Assembly (NCBI GenBank): GCA_003215655.1
Contig: QCKB01000003.1
Location: forward strand, 1-64,000
DNA length: 64,000 nt
DNA from: Prochlorococcus sp. AG-409-J16
GTDB lineage: Bacteria; Cyanobacteriota; Cyanobacteriia; PCC-6307; Cyanobiaceae
Direction of reading: 5' to 3'
The first letter of the stretch is position 1, and each line of letters opens with the position of its first letter. The notes beneath the pieces are model-generated. The model was given only the letters and a program-made list of their open reading frames with translations, had not been told where the DNA came from and ran no database searches. Position numbers and translations under genes: made by a program. This document shows, piece after piece, positions 24,874 to 33,325 of the stretch.

Positions 24874-25844
24874 TTATATAATTCTAAATAAGACAAAATC
24901 ATTTCCTCTATTAGAGCCTCAAATGTATAGGTAGGTTTCCATCCCAAAGTAGCTTTTATCTTAGAACAATCACCACATAAATAGGGAAGCTCCTGAGGCC
25001 TAAAATACTTTTGATTGATCTCGACATGGTCCTCATAGTTCAAGTTAAAGTATTGAAAAGTTATTCTGCATAAATCTCTAACAGTTCGTGTCTCTCCTGT
25101 AGAAACTACAAAGTCATCTGCACAATCATGCTGAAGTATTTGATGCATAGCTCGTACATAATCATAGGAATGACCCCAATCTCGACTTGAATCAAGGTTC
25201 CCCATCTGAAGCTTATCCTTGCTGATTCCTTTAGAAATCTTAATAGCATTCCTTATTACCTTTGCAGTCACAAAATTACTTGCCCTACGAGGAGATTCGT
25301 GATTAAAAAGAATTCCATTAGAACCAAATATATGGTAAGCATTCCTGTAATTACGTAGTTGATTAAATGCATATAATTTTGCACATCCATAAGGACTTAC
25401 AGGTGTCATTCTTGTTGTTTCTCTTTGTTTGCCATCTGAATCAACTGAATCACCAAACATTTCAGATGAGCTTGCCTGATATAATCGTGAATGTGGGCTA
25501 TGAATACGTACAGATTCAAATACATTTAGGGCTCCCAAAGCATTAGTTTGTACAGTAAACTGTGGAATCTCATAGCTTATACGAACATGACTTTGTGCAG
25601 CTAAATTATAAATCTCGTCGGGTTGTATCTCCTTCAAAGCCCTATCTATAGTAGATACATCAAGCAAATCTCCATACCTGTTATGAACTCGTGAAGATAT
25701 GTGCTCTAATCTAGATTGTTGATGTTCAGTTATAGAGTTACGTCTGATTAAACCATAAACATCATAGCCTAATTCTAAAAGGTATTCAGACAAATAAGAA
25801 CCATCCTGCCCTGTTATACCTGTTATAAGAGCTTTCTTTGTCAT
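24870..25844 (-). CDS. gmd: GDP-mannose 4,6-dehydratase-like SDR enzyme
   Basis: Extended short-chain dehydrogenase of 324 aa. The Rossmann motif TGITGQDGSYL is at the N-terminus. GLIRRNS and DLLDVSTID follow, then the catalytic pattern S-S-E (ASSSEMFG) and YGCAKLYAFNQ with the Tyr/Lys pair. FNHESPRR, KLQMGNLDSSRDWGH and WKPTYTFEALI match GDP-mannose dehydratases closely. The product would be GDP-4-keto-6-deoxymannose, precursor of fucose, rhamnose and related sugars. It lies 6 bp after the SDR gene in the same operon. Confidence 0.88.
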   Translation of the reverse strand: MTKKALITGITGQDGSYLSEYLLELGYDVYGLIRRNSITEHQQSRLEHISSRVHNRYGDLLDVSTIDRALKEIQPDEIYNLAAQSHVRISYEIPQFTVQTNALGALNVFESVRIHSPHSRLYQASSSEMFGDSVDSDGKQRETTRMTPVSPYGCAKLYAFNQLRNYRNAYHIFGSNGILFNHESPRRASNFVTAKVIRNAIKISKGISKDKLQMGNLDSSRDWGHSYDYVRAMHQILQHDCADDFVVSTGETRTVRDLCRITFQYFNLNYEDHVEINQKYFRPQELPYLCGDCSKIKATLGWKPTYTFEALIEEMILSYLELYK

Positions 25845-25850
25845 TCCTTA

Positions 25851-26723
25851 TTATATTATAAATTGTACTCTATCATTAAACTTAACCAGGTTAAATGCAC
25901 TAGGCCAGTTGAGAAGGTTTTCTGACAATACAGTAGAAAGTTCTGGTGTTGTCTGTCCTTTGTTTTCGCCTGGAATGATAGGGTTAACGTAATTTAACTT
26001 CTGAGCTATAATTTTCACTGTTTCAAGAACTGACAGCCTATCGTTGGTCGTAATATTAACAAGGTCTAAATTACAATCTCGGAATTTAAAAATTGCATGA
26101 GCTAAATCATCGACATATATATAGGTTCTGAACTCATTTCCATCTGAAAGTAAATTAAGAGTATCTGGATTGGATTTTACCTTTGAGATCATGGAAGGTA
26201 TTAAATGGTCTGAAGAATCACCAGGGCCATATACAGTGCATGTTGGGAAATAAGTAAAATTTAGTCCGTATTGAATCTTTGCAAATCGAAGAGAGTCGTA
26301 TACAAATAATTTTGATTTTGCATAGGGCTCCAAAGGTGTTGACAAGTCAACAATACCAAAATCCTTTTCCTTAGCAATCGGAATACCTGAAGAATAAGAC
26401 CAGACGGATCCAACACATATAAATTTTGCTTGGACTTGATGCTTTATAACTAAATCAATAAGTATATTTGATATCATTGAATTGGAATTGAATTGAGAAT
26501 AAGTATTCTTAGAAAGCCACCTACCATTACCATTTACATCAGCAAAGTGGTAAATGTAATCCAAAGGAGGCAAGCCCTTTATAAAAGATGAAATTATCTG
26601 ATAATTTTTAATATTTAATTTAGCAGGAAAAGTGTATATATTAATATTAGATATAGAAACTTTCAAATAACTTGAAAAAGATCTCCCTACGAGTCCATCA
26701 TGGCCTGTAATGAGAATATTCAT
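25851..26723 (-). CDS. NAD-dependent epimerase/dehydratase (SDR)
   Basis: A 290-aa extended SDR. The NAD motif appears as TGHDGLVGRS at residues 6-15. VGSVWSY carries the catalytic Ser, and a PYAKSKLFVYDSLRF segment carries the family Tyr and Lys (YAKSK). TCTVYGPGDSSDHL fits sugar epimerases and reductases such as GDP-fucose synthase, though the C-terminal part is shorter. It would act on the 4-keto sugar made by the Gmd-like enzyme (inference). It overlaps the upstream cupin gene by 4 bp. Confidence 0.75.
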   Translation of the reverse strand: MNILITGHDGLVGRSFSSYLKVSISNINIYTFPAKLNIKNYQIISSFIKGLPPLDYIYHFADVNGNGRWLSKNTYSQFNSNSMISNILIDLVIKHQVQAKFICVGSVWSYSSGIPIAKEKDFGIVDLSTPLEPYAKSKLFVYDSLRFAKIQYGLNFTYFPTCTVYGPGDSSDHLIPSMISKVKSNPDTLNLLSDGNEFRTYIYVDDLAHAIFKFRDCNLDLVNITTNDRLSVLETVKIIAQKLNYVNPIIPGENKGQTTPELSTVLSENLLNWPSAFNLVKFNDRVQFII

Positions 26724-27127
26724 ATCGCATTTTCTAACATATCTGGTGTAAGAATTACATGCTCTCTAAAGGTGTCTGACTCATAATCAATACCTCCTCT
26801 AAGTCCTTTAGAGAAGACTATGAACTCAGAAGCTCCCATCATTTCAAGAGCGTGTACCTCACAAGGTGGAGTAGAAACAATATGACCTTGGGGAATGACG
26901 AGAGAGTCAACACTGGATTCTGGATCCAGGCTTTTATACCAGTACCTTAATTTCCCTCTAGACATATAAATGTGCTGGGTTGTTTGCTTATGATAATGAT
27001 TTCCTCTAATGATATTACCTTCATTAGTCTTAATAACTGCAACGTGATCTATCTGTTCCTTATAAAACAAATCAGATATCGAACCTCGTTCATCGGTAAA
27101 TGCTGGATTAATTTTCCTAATTTTCAT
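26720..27127 (-). CDS. Cupin, sugar 3,4-ketoisomerase/epimerase-like
   Basis: A 135-aa cupin: FTDERGSISDLF near the N-terminus, RGNHYHKQTTQ with two His, SRGKLRYWY, and IVSTPPCEVHALEM. This pattern is common in FdtA/WxcM-type and RmlC-like small cupins of nucleotide-sugar pathways. A role in isomerising or epimerising the keto sugar of the cluster is likely but the exact reaction is unknown. It overlaps the next gene by 4 bp. Confidence 0.65.
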   Translation of the reverse strand: MKIRKINPAFTDERGSISDLFYKEQIDHVAVIKTNEGNIIRGNHYHKQTTQHIYMSRGKLRYWYKSLDPESSVDSLVIPQGHIVSTPPCEVHALEMMGASEFIVFSKGLRGGIDYESDTFREHVILTPDMLENAI

Positions 27128-27220
27128 GAGAGAATTGATAAATCCCTTGGCTAATTATAATAGCAAAGGAATATTAATGAAAATTTTCGATAGCTTCATG
27201 ACCAACTCCAGAATAAGGTC

Positions 27221-28450
27221 TTAATTGGGTAGATGAGGAGAAATAACTTCTGCTAGTGGGTTATGTGACTTAATAACATCAATTAATCTTGAGCTTATGT
27301 TCCACGAGGTTAATATACATAATGGTTTTCTCAAGTCAGAAATCGCAGAATCATCCTTAATAGGGATTCTGGTTAAAGGAGTAAACTTACCTATTTTATA
27401 AGGAGAAGAATCCGTTATGAAATTTACATTGGTGCAATTTAAGCCATAGAAGGTTAACAAAGTATTGGCCTTTGCTGCTGCTCCAATACAGACAACACCT
27501 CGTCCAGATGAATTGGCTTCATTAACTTTTTGGATTATATGTATTTTACTCCTTATTATTCTTTTGTGTAGATTCAAGTAGGTGATTGGATTTCGTAAAT
27601 CAGAGTTATGCTCCTTATCTAGTAAACTTCCTACAGTGCTGTCTACACACCTTGAACCTTTTTTTGAACAAAAAATTCTTATTGAGCCACCATGGTATGA
27701 ATTAAGCTCGACATGAAAAATCTCTAATCCTATAGAAGAAACTAGGTTTATACTATTTTCAATTGTGAAATAAGAAACATGCTCATGATATATCTGATCA
27801 AACTTACCGTTGTCAACTAATTCCTTCCAATAAGGAAGTTCATAAATTATGATTGAGTTGTTATCTTTAAGTAAGTTGAAAGCTGAAAGTAAAAATTCAG
27901 ATGGATTGTCCGAATGGTTTAACACATTATTAGCAATAACCACATCATACTTTTTCCCTCCTAAATAATCAATTGAGGCACCTTTTTCTCCGAAAATATC
28001 AAGGTATGTTTTAACACCATTTTGATTTGCTAAATCAACCATTTTAGGAGATGCATCTATTCCTTCAATAATGATTTCAGGATCAGTTTCCTTAAATAAT
28101 TTCAGCAATGTTCCGTCATTAGAGCCAATTTCTAAAATAGACTTTGGTCTTTTTTCTAGATATGAAAAAACACTCTCTGCATACATCTTCCAATGTTCCA
28201 ATGCATATTTAGAGTTAGAAGAGGTATATGAATACTCAGTTTCCTGATAACGCTCTACAGGTGATGTCTCTACAGATGTTTGGACAAATCCACAGTTTTG
28301 GCAGAGAAAGCAACTTAATAAATATGCTGGATCAGGGTTTGATATATCATCAACAGATATAAATCTATCGGCAAACGAATGCATTCCTAGGTTGATTATC
28401 TGTAAAGTAGATACCTTATTACAAGAAAGGCAGAATTTTCTTAATCCCAT
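27221..28450 (-). CDS. Sugar C-methyltransferase (TylCIII/NovU-like)
   Basis: A 409-aa protein with the three parts of SAM-dependent sugar C-methyltransferases: an N-terminal zinc-binding domain (C7/C10 and the later CFLCQNCG), a central SAM domain starting ILEIGSNDGTLL near residue 104, and a C-terminal domain with YHEHVSYFT, HGGSIRIF and IGAAAKANTLL. The family methylates NDP-4-keto-6-deoxysugars to branched sugars. With the Gmd-like enzyme this suggests a C-methylated GDP-deoxyhexose (inference). Confidence 0.85.
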   Translation of the reverse strand: MGLRKFCLSCNKVSTLQIINLGMHSFADRFISVDDISNPDPAYLLSCFLCQNCGFVQTSVETSPVERYQETEYSYTSSNSKYALEHWKMYAESVFSYLEKRPKSILEIGSNDGTLLKLFKETDPEIIIEGIDASPKMVDLANQNGVKTYLDIFGEKGASIDYLGGKKYDVVIANNVLNHSDNPSEFLLSAFNLLKDNNSIIIYELPYWKELVDNGKFDQIYHEHVSYFTIENSINLVSSIGLEIFHVELNSYHGGSIRIFCSKKGSRCVDSTVGSLLDKEHNSDLRNPITYLNLHKRIIRSKIHIIQKVNEANSSGRGVVCIGAAAKANTLLTFYGLNCTNVNFITDSSPYKIGKFTPLTRIPIKDDSAISDLRKPLCILTSWNISSRLIDVIKSHNPLAEVISPHLPN

Positions 28451-28476
28451 AATTTTAATACATCCATACTTAGATT

Positions 28477-29196
28477 CTAATCCAATAGGCTAGGCATTCC
28501 ATAGTGAGAAAATAATTTTGAAGTTGATTGTTGTTTCAATAAAGCTAAGAATTCTTTTGTAATTCTGCCATTATTATATGCTTCTATATGATAAGGCTTA
28601 TCGAATTCTATGAATATCTTATGCTTAACAGATGTATTTATTCTTTTAGAACCATTGTTCTCAAAACTTTGAATATCTTCACCCTCAATAATGCAACTTC
28701 TAAGGAAATCTAGCGACCATAAACTCCATTGAAGGGTAGTTGTATATGGAGAGTTCTGTGTCAAGCGCCAAAATATATCATTTTCAGATTCTTTATAAAA
28801 CCGAAAAATTGCATGTGGATAGTGATATATATACCTATCAGCATTTCTAGAGATGCAAACGTTTAATCCTCTTATAAGTGTTGAAACTTTAAAATCACGC
28901 TGAAAGATAAAGTCGTCAATTAAGGTGAAAACATAAGGAGTTTCAACCTGTCCTAATGCATAAGATAATGAATTAGAAAAATTGCTATCCTTTGAAACTA
29001 GTCCCTTAAATCCAAAATAGTTTTCAATTGGATAGTCAATAGCTATCAGCCGATGAAACGATTCTGCAGACTCGAAATGTCTAATGAAGAAATGATTAAA
29101 GTAAGGAAGGATTTGTGAGTATTTTCTACAAGTCAATAGTATTAATGTAACGGATTTACGTAAATCCTCTAATGAGCTAACTGGCTTTTTTTCCAT
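28477..29196 (-). CDS. Glycosyltransferase-like protein (possible GT-A fold)
   Basis: A 239-aa protein. VTLILLTCRKYSQILPYF near residue 15 resembles the first strand of GT2-like enzymes, and TPYVFTLIDDFIF near 86-98 looks like a DxD-type metal site in strand context. No strong family signature is visible beyond this, so the call is tentative. It would be the first gene of the minus-strand sugar cluster, starting 20 bp from the divergent denV-like gene. Confidence 0.5.
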   Translation of the reverse strand: MEKKPVSSLEDLRKSVTLILLTCRKYSQILPYFNHFFIRHFESAESFHRLIAIDYPIENYFGFKGLVSKDSNFSNSLSYALGQVETPYVFTLIDDFIFQRDFKVSTLIRGLNVCISRNADRYIYHYPHAIFRFYKESENDIFWRLTQNSPYTTTLQWSLWSLDFLRSCIIEGEDIQSFENNGSKRINTSVKHKIFIEFDKPYHIEAYNNGRITKEFLALLKQQSTSKLFSHYGMPSLLD

Positions 29197-29222
29197 ATAA
29201 TGATTCTATATAAGAAATGTCT

Positions 29223-29645
29223 ATGACAAGAATTAATTTAATAAATCCAAAAGAGTTATCAGATCAACATCTAATAGCAGAATACAGAGAGATCTTTATG
29301 GTAGGTTCTGCGCTTCAACGCTCTTTGAATTCTCCAAACTGGAATAATAGGAAAACTTCATTGCCAACTAACTTCACTCTAAATAAGGGGCACGTGAAAT
29401 TCTTTTACAACAAAGGAAAATATCTTCATGATAGATATTTAAAGATAGTTTCCGAAATGAAAAGAAGAGGAATGAATCCAGACCCTAATCGAAAATTCAA
29501 AAAAGAACAATGGCCTGATGAATTATATAAAGACTGGGAACCTAAACCCCAAGACATAAAGCTAATTCAAGAAAGAATACAAAGCAAAATAGATCTAAAG
29601 CCTGATTGGTACAGATGGAGCCAAAAGAAAAGGGAAATCTACTAA
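29223..29645 (+). CDS. denV: Pyrimidine-dimer DNA glycosylase (T4 endonuclease V family)
   Basis: DNA glycosylase/AP lyase for UV-induced cyclobutane dimers. The 140-aa frame from ATG 29223 matches T4 DenV (138 aa) along its length: MTRINL, DQHLIAEYRE, NKGHVKFFYNKG and PDWYRW. In DenV the catalytic amine is the N-terminal Thr2 and the acid is Glu23. Starting at 29223 rather than the ATG two codons earlier places Thr at 2 and Glu at 23, which decides the start. T4 Arg26 is Met here. It is probably phage-derived and useful under sunlight. Confidence 0.9.
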   Translation: MTRINLINPKELSDQHLIAEYREIFMVGSALQRSLNSPNWNNRKTSLPTNFTLNKGHVKFFYNKGKYLHDRYLKIVSEMKRRGMNPDPNRKFKKEQWPDELYKDWEPKPQDIKLIQERIQSKIDLKPDWYRWSQKKREIY

Positions 29646-29690
29646 CCGAATAGCTCTTAATAATAAACTATAATGATCTATCAAATTTCT

Positions 29691-29990
29691 CTAATGAGAA
29701 ACACCTCCATCCATTATTATGATGTTAGTATCTTTCGAATTACTAAATCTTAGTTTACTTAATTCCTGATAATCAGCACTTTCATAAGCATTTTTAGCTG
29801 ACACTTTAGAAGGAAATTCAATAATAACTGCAAGATGTCCACCATTACCTTCAACCGTTTTTGCATCCAAATCTTTTGCTAGCAGCTTACCTCCAATCGC
29901 TTCAATCCAAAGGCTAAAGCCTTCCACATATTGACCGAACCCTTCTAGATCTGTAACAGTAGTTGTTACTAGCCAATACCCCTTAGACAT
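29691..29990 (-). CDS. DUF1330 family protein
   Basis: A 99-aa protein beginning MSKGYWLVTT from the ATG at 29990. A longer frame would use TTG at 30002. The pattern KGYWLV near the start, a central GGKLLAKD, and YQELSKLRFSNSK match the small DUF1330 ferredoxin-fold family, whose function is not established. It stands alone and converges with the denV-like gene. Confidence 0.75.
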   Translation of the reverse strand: MSKGYWLVTTTVTDLEGFGQYVEGFSLWIEAIGGKLLAKDLDAKTVEGNGGHLAVIIEFPSKVSAKNAYESADYQELSKLRFSNSKDTNIIIMDGGVSH

Positions 29991-30002
29991 GAAATAATCC
30001 AA

Positions 30003-30650
30003 TTACACTAGGAATCATGACATACAATGTGGGGCTGGGAATATCAAACTCTAAATCTTTTAGCTTTCACTGACAAAGATTTATTTAAACCAGCTCTCCC
30101 GGAATTAAATCTGATAGGAATTAAAAATTCTTAGAAAAGCAGCTAGTCCTGAATATTATGGTGCTTTTAGAAAAATTGATTTTCTTTTATAGGGAAAGTG
30201 CTAAGCATCAACAAATCTATTTACTGAATATTCTTTCATTTTTATCTGAGGAGCAGCAAACTCGTGCTCAGATTCGTCTTTGTATGCTATTAAAATACAT
30301 CTACGCTGTGATTTCATTCAACGTATTTAGAAGGATCGTCATATAAGATGATATTATTCATCGCAATCATAGTATTCATAAAGTATTTTGATCATTCAGA
30401 ATTGCCTTGACAAGGAACATTAGCAACTCTTACTGAAGACTATAGGGACTCTATTAATGTCACAGCTTAATGCAGCAACAGAGAAAATTCAGAAGAAGAC
30501 TTACCTAAATCTTTCTCAGATTGAGAGGCTCCGAGTATCAATTACTTACTTTCCATAAGATTAGAGTCTCGAAAAACAACATTAAGCCTATAAAGCTAAG
30601 CTAGCTAAGATAAGGTTAATAGTATAAATATCTTATCGCTCTTTAGAATC
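30003..30650. other. Intergenic region, no confident gene
   Basis: A 648-bp gap. A 62-codon frame at 30158-30346 encodes a hydrophobic, Leu/Ile-rich peptide starting MVLLEKLIFFY. It has no clear ribosome-binding site and no family resemblance that I recognise, so it is not called. Several other short broken frames suggest decayed coding DNA. The last 100 bp should contain the promoter of the membrane protein at 30651. Confidence 0.4.
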
Positions 30651-31376
30651 TTGGTAAAGTCAAAATTTAAATTTCATCCCGCGATTATAATCAAATATCT
30701 TGCGGCTATCACTTTGATTTTAACAACTATAAATATTATTATTCAATTCGCAATCTACAGCTTCGGCCTTAAAGAAGAATGGTTCTTATTATTCAATATG
30801 GATAAAGAGGTAAATATACCAACACTATACAACTGCTCACTCTTTCTAATTTGCGTAGCACTAATCTCATTAATCATAAGGAAGTTAAAAGAGCAAAATG
30901 ACAATCTAACTAATAAGTGGAATACATTAAAGTGGCTATTTATATTCCTAACGCTTGATGAAGCACTTCAAATCCATGAGATCTTTATCATCCCAAGCAT
31001 AAAGCCATTCTTACCAGCAATACTTAATGCTGTATGGGTAATTCCTTATGGAATTTTTGTTATAATATCAATTATGTATTTCATGGGGCTATTATTTAGT
31101 CTACCTAAAAAAGTTCAATATTTAACATTTATCTCTGGTTTCATATACCTAGCAGGAGCATTAGGCCTAGAAATAATAGGAAGCTTTTTAGTGCGTACAA
31201 GTGCCATAAAGCTGCATGGCATATCTTATGGCCTTATTTCCACTCTAGAAGAAGCATTTGAGATGACAGGGCTAATAGTATTTATATACGCTCTTTTGAT
31301 ATTTGCTTTTGCTTACCAAAATCAAAAGTTAAAAATAAATCTTCATCTTAGCTCTAAAGAAAGTGCAAATTATTAA
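30651..31376 (+). CDS. Multi-pass membrane protein, function unknown
   Basis: A 241-aa protein with about six hydrophobic segments (near residues 12-32, 58-77, 93-103, 123-146, 153-176 and 205-225). The polar N-terminus carries Lys residues and the C-terminus is short and basic. The start appears to be TTG at 30651; no ATG is available before the first helix. I recognise no family. The motif LDEALQIHEIF between helices and STLEEAFEMTG before the last helix contain paired acidic and His residues that might bind metal. Confidence 0.65.
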   Translation: MVKSKFKFHPAIIIKYLAAITLILTTINIIIQFAIYSFGLKEEWFLLFNMDKEVNIPTLYNCSLFLICVALISLIIRKLKEQNDNLTNKWNTLKWLFIFLTLDEALQIHEIFIIPSIKPFLPAILNAVWVIPYGIFVIISIMYFMGLLFSLPKKVQYLTFISGFIYLAGALGLEIIGSFLVRTSAIKLHGISYGLISTLEEAFEMTGLIVFIYALLIFAFAYQNQKLKINLHLSSKESANY

Positions 31377-31452
31377 AACGGATTCAAGCTATGCCTAGGT
31401 TGAATATAGTCTATATTTAGAATAGGATAAAGCTACTGAATAGTAAATAGAT

Positions 31453-32154
31453 CTATTCTGCATAATTAGAAGCACCTTCCCACCCTTCAGTCAAATTCTT
31501 TTCCCTATTAGGCCAATCCCAAGTAAATAATTCGTTAGACCCATTTGAATAACCATCAAACAATTCATATTCAATACCACTTTTATGTAAAACATATGGG
31601 AAGGAAATTTGACACTGTAATGACCAATCGACAACTTCATTAAACCATTTTTGCATTAAATCTGATTGTGAGCGATGATAAGCAAAGAAGCTAGTAGAGA
31701 ACAATTTATTATCAATAAAATCCGGATCGCCATAATAATGAATCAATTGATCAAGAATAGGTTCGCCTGAATACCTTATAGAATGATATCCATGCTTGTC
31801 CTTTAACATTGACAACGTCCTCAATGCCTCTTCACGTATTGTATTAACAAAACTGTGCTTGAATAAACAGATAGGCTTATCTCCTGTTTTTTCCAAAACT
31901 TTATCTGCTATATCTATATCTTTATGCGGTCTAATCGATGAATCCATCCATACATACCATTCGGAATCTACAAATTTCCATTCAAGCATTTTTGGGATCT
32001 TCGATTTAAACCTTGGATGCATGGAGAGATGCCTTGAAGGAGTGTTTGAATCATTGTAATAATTGAATGTAACGTGATGTTTATCAGAGGATATACAAGG
32101 AACCCAAGGCACTTGGCCACCAAAATGGGCTGCAACAAAGTGGACCCTAGCCAT
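31453..32154 (-). CDS. Glycosyltransferase-like protein (DUF616/TOD1-like)
   Basis: A 233-aa protein resembling the DUF616 glycosyltransferase-like family: HPRFKSKIPKM (near residues 46-56), WYVWMDSSIRPHKD with a DxS metal-type motif (near 66-79), CLFKHSFVNTIREEA, and a late WFNEVVDWS segment. It probably adds a sugar to a surface glycan (inference). It is monocistronic, flanked by AT-rich gaps of 76 and 184 bp. Confidence 0.65.
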   Translation of the reverse strand: MARVHFVAAHFGGQVPWVPCISSDKHHVTFNYYNDSNTPSRHLSMHPRFKSKIPKMLEWKFVDSEWYVWMDSSIRPHKDIDIADKVLEKTGDKPICLFKHSFVNTIREEALRTLSMLKDKHGYHSIRYSGEPILDQLIHYYGDPDFIDNKLFSTSFFAYHRSQSDLMQKWFNEVVDWSLQCQISFPYVLHKSGIEYELFDGYSNGSNELFTWDWPNREKNLTEGWEGASNYAE

Positions 32155-32338
32155 AGCCTAATTAAAGTTATATGCAATCAATTATATGCAAAGATCCATA
32201 CATATGATATATCCTTGAAAATTCTAATAGTTTAGTAAGATCAAGATGGTTTATCCCAAAAATAAATTATCTATTACTTGAGAAATTATTAATGAAGATT
32301 TAGACTGAAATCAACATGCTTCTTAGAAGCTTGAGAAC

Positions 32339-33106
32339 ATGCGAAAATCTCTTTCGGACAAATTTAATTTCTATAGACTATTTATTAAGGACTTATCTAG
32401 ACCCTGGTTGGGACCACTAATCTCCTTAGGAGTCTTATTCCTATTTGGAGCATTAGGTTATCGAATAACTGAGGGATGGAATTGGGGAGATTGCCTATGG
32501 ATGGTCCTAATAACAGTCACCACAATTGGTTTCGGCGAGGTTGAACCGCTTAGTGAGCCTGGAAGAATGGTTACTCTGTTAATAATTGCTGGAGGTCTAA
32601 TAGTAATTCAATTAACACTTCAACGTCTTCTTGGTCTGTCTGAGACAGGCTACTTTCGGAGAATGCGAGATTTAAAGTTTCATCGACAATTAAGAAAAAT
32701 GGAGAACCACATAGTCATTTGTGGGTATGGGCGCATTGGGAAGGAGATCGCAGCGGAGCTTCAGAAAGAAAAAGTTCCAACCCTTATCGTGGAGATAGAC
32801 CCACAAACTAAAGCAAATGCTGAAGCAGAAGGCCTAAAGGCTTTACTTGCAGATGCAACCTTAGATGAGACATTATTACTAGCTGGAATAAATCGATGTA
32901 GAAGCCTTGTCGTCACGCTCCCTAGTGATGCCTCGAATCTATACGTAGTTCTAAGCGCAAAGGGACTTTGCGGAACTTGTCGTTTGATCGCCAGAGCAGA
33001 AACTGAAGAAGCCACTAAAAAACTAACCTTAGCTGGTGCAAGTATTGTTATTAGCCCTTACGTCGCAGCAGGGAAAACAATGGCTCATGCCTCTATAGAG
33101 AAATAA
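32339..33106 (+). CDS. Potassium channel with RCK (TrkA-N) domain
   Basis: A 255-aa protein. Two membrane helices (about residues 24-40 and 78-95) flank a pore loop whose selectivity filter reads TIGFGE at 62-67, a variant of the usual TVGYGD. A cytoplasmic TrkA-N domain follows, with the nucleotide motif GYGRIGKEIAAEL near 130. The architecture matches bacterial Kch/MthK-like channels gated by a ligand at the RCK domain. It is a single gene. The hairpin at 33251-33290 may end its transcript. Confidence 0.88.
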   Translation: MRKSLSDKFNFYRLFIKDLSRPWLGPLISLGVLFLFGALGYRITEGWNWGDCLWMVLITVTTIGFGEVEPLSEPGRMVTLLIIAGGLIVIQLTLQRLLGLSETGYFRRMRDLKFHRQLRKMENHIVICGYGRIGKEIAAELQKEKVPTLIVEIDPQTKANAEAEGLKALLADATLDETLLLAGINRCRSLVVTLPSDASNLYVVLSAKGLCGTCRLIARAETEEATKKLTLAGASIVISPYVAAGKTMAHASIEK

Positions 33107-33250
33107 ATTGCCTAACAAATCAAATTTTCTTCTTAGAAACAAAAAATAAATTCCTAAAAAACCAAAGAAATCATTAATGCTCATATGAAATCAACAGGAT
33201 AATTTCACAAGTAAACAAGTAGGGTTTATGTAAGCAGCCCTTTAGCATCA

Positions 33251-33290
33251 TTTTGATAGGCCTTCTATGAAGAAAGAAGGCCTATCAAAA
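33251..33290. terminator. Perfect 15-bp inverted repeat, terminator-like
   Basis: TTTTGATAGGCCTTC (33251-33265) and GAAGGCCTATCAAAA (33276-33290) are exact reverse complements around a 10-base loop. Arms begin and end with T4 and A4, so it could act as a bidirectional terminator for the channel gene. It ends only 35 bp before the start of the PLP-enzyme operon, so a role in that operon's 5' leader is also possible. Confidence 0.6.
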
Positions 33291-33325
33291 TTGTCTTTAC
33301 TCTGTATGTTTCCCCATAAGGAAAA

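Noticed and set aside
30158-30346. 62-codon hydrophobic frame
   Set aside because: No ribosome-binding site or recognisable family, and surrounding DNA has other broken frames. It could be real but is not supported.
33107-33325. SAM or other known riboswitch before the MetB-like operon
   Set aside because: The gap has one long hairpin and lacks the multi-helix layout of a SAM riboswitch.
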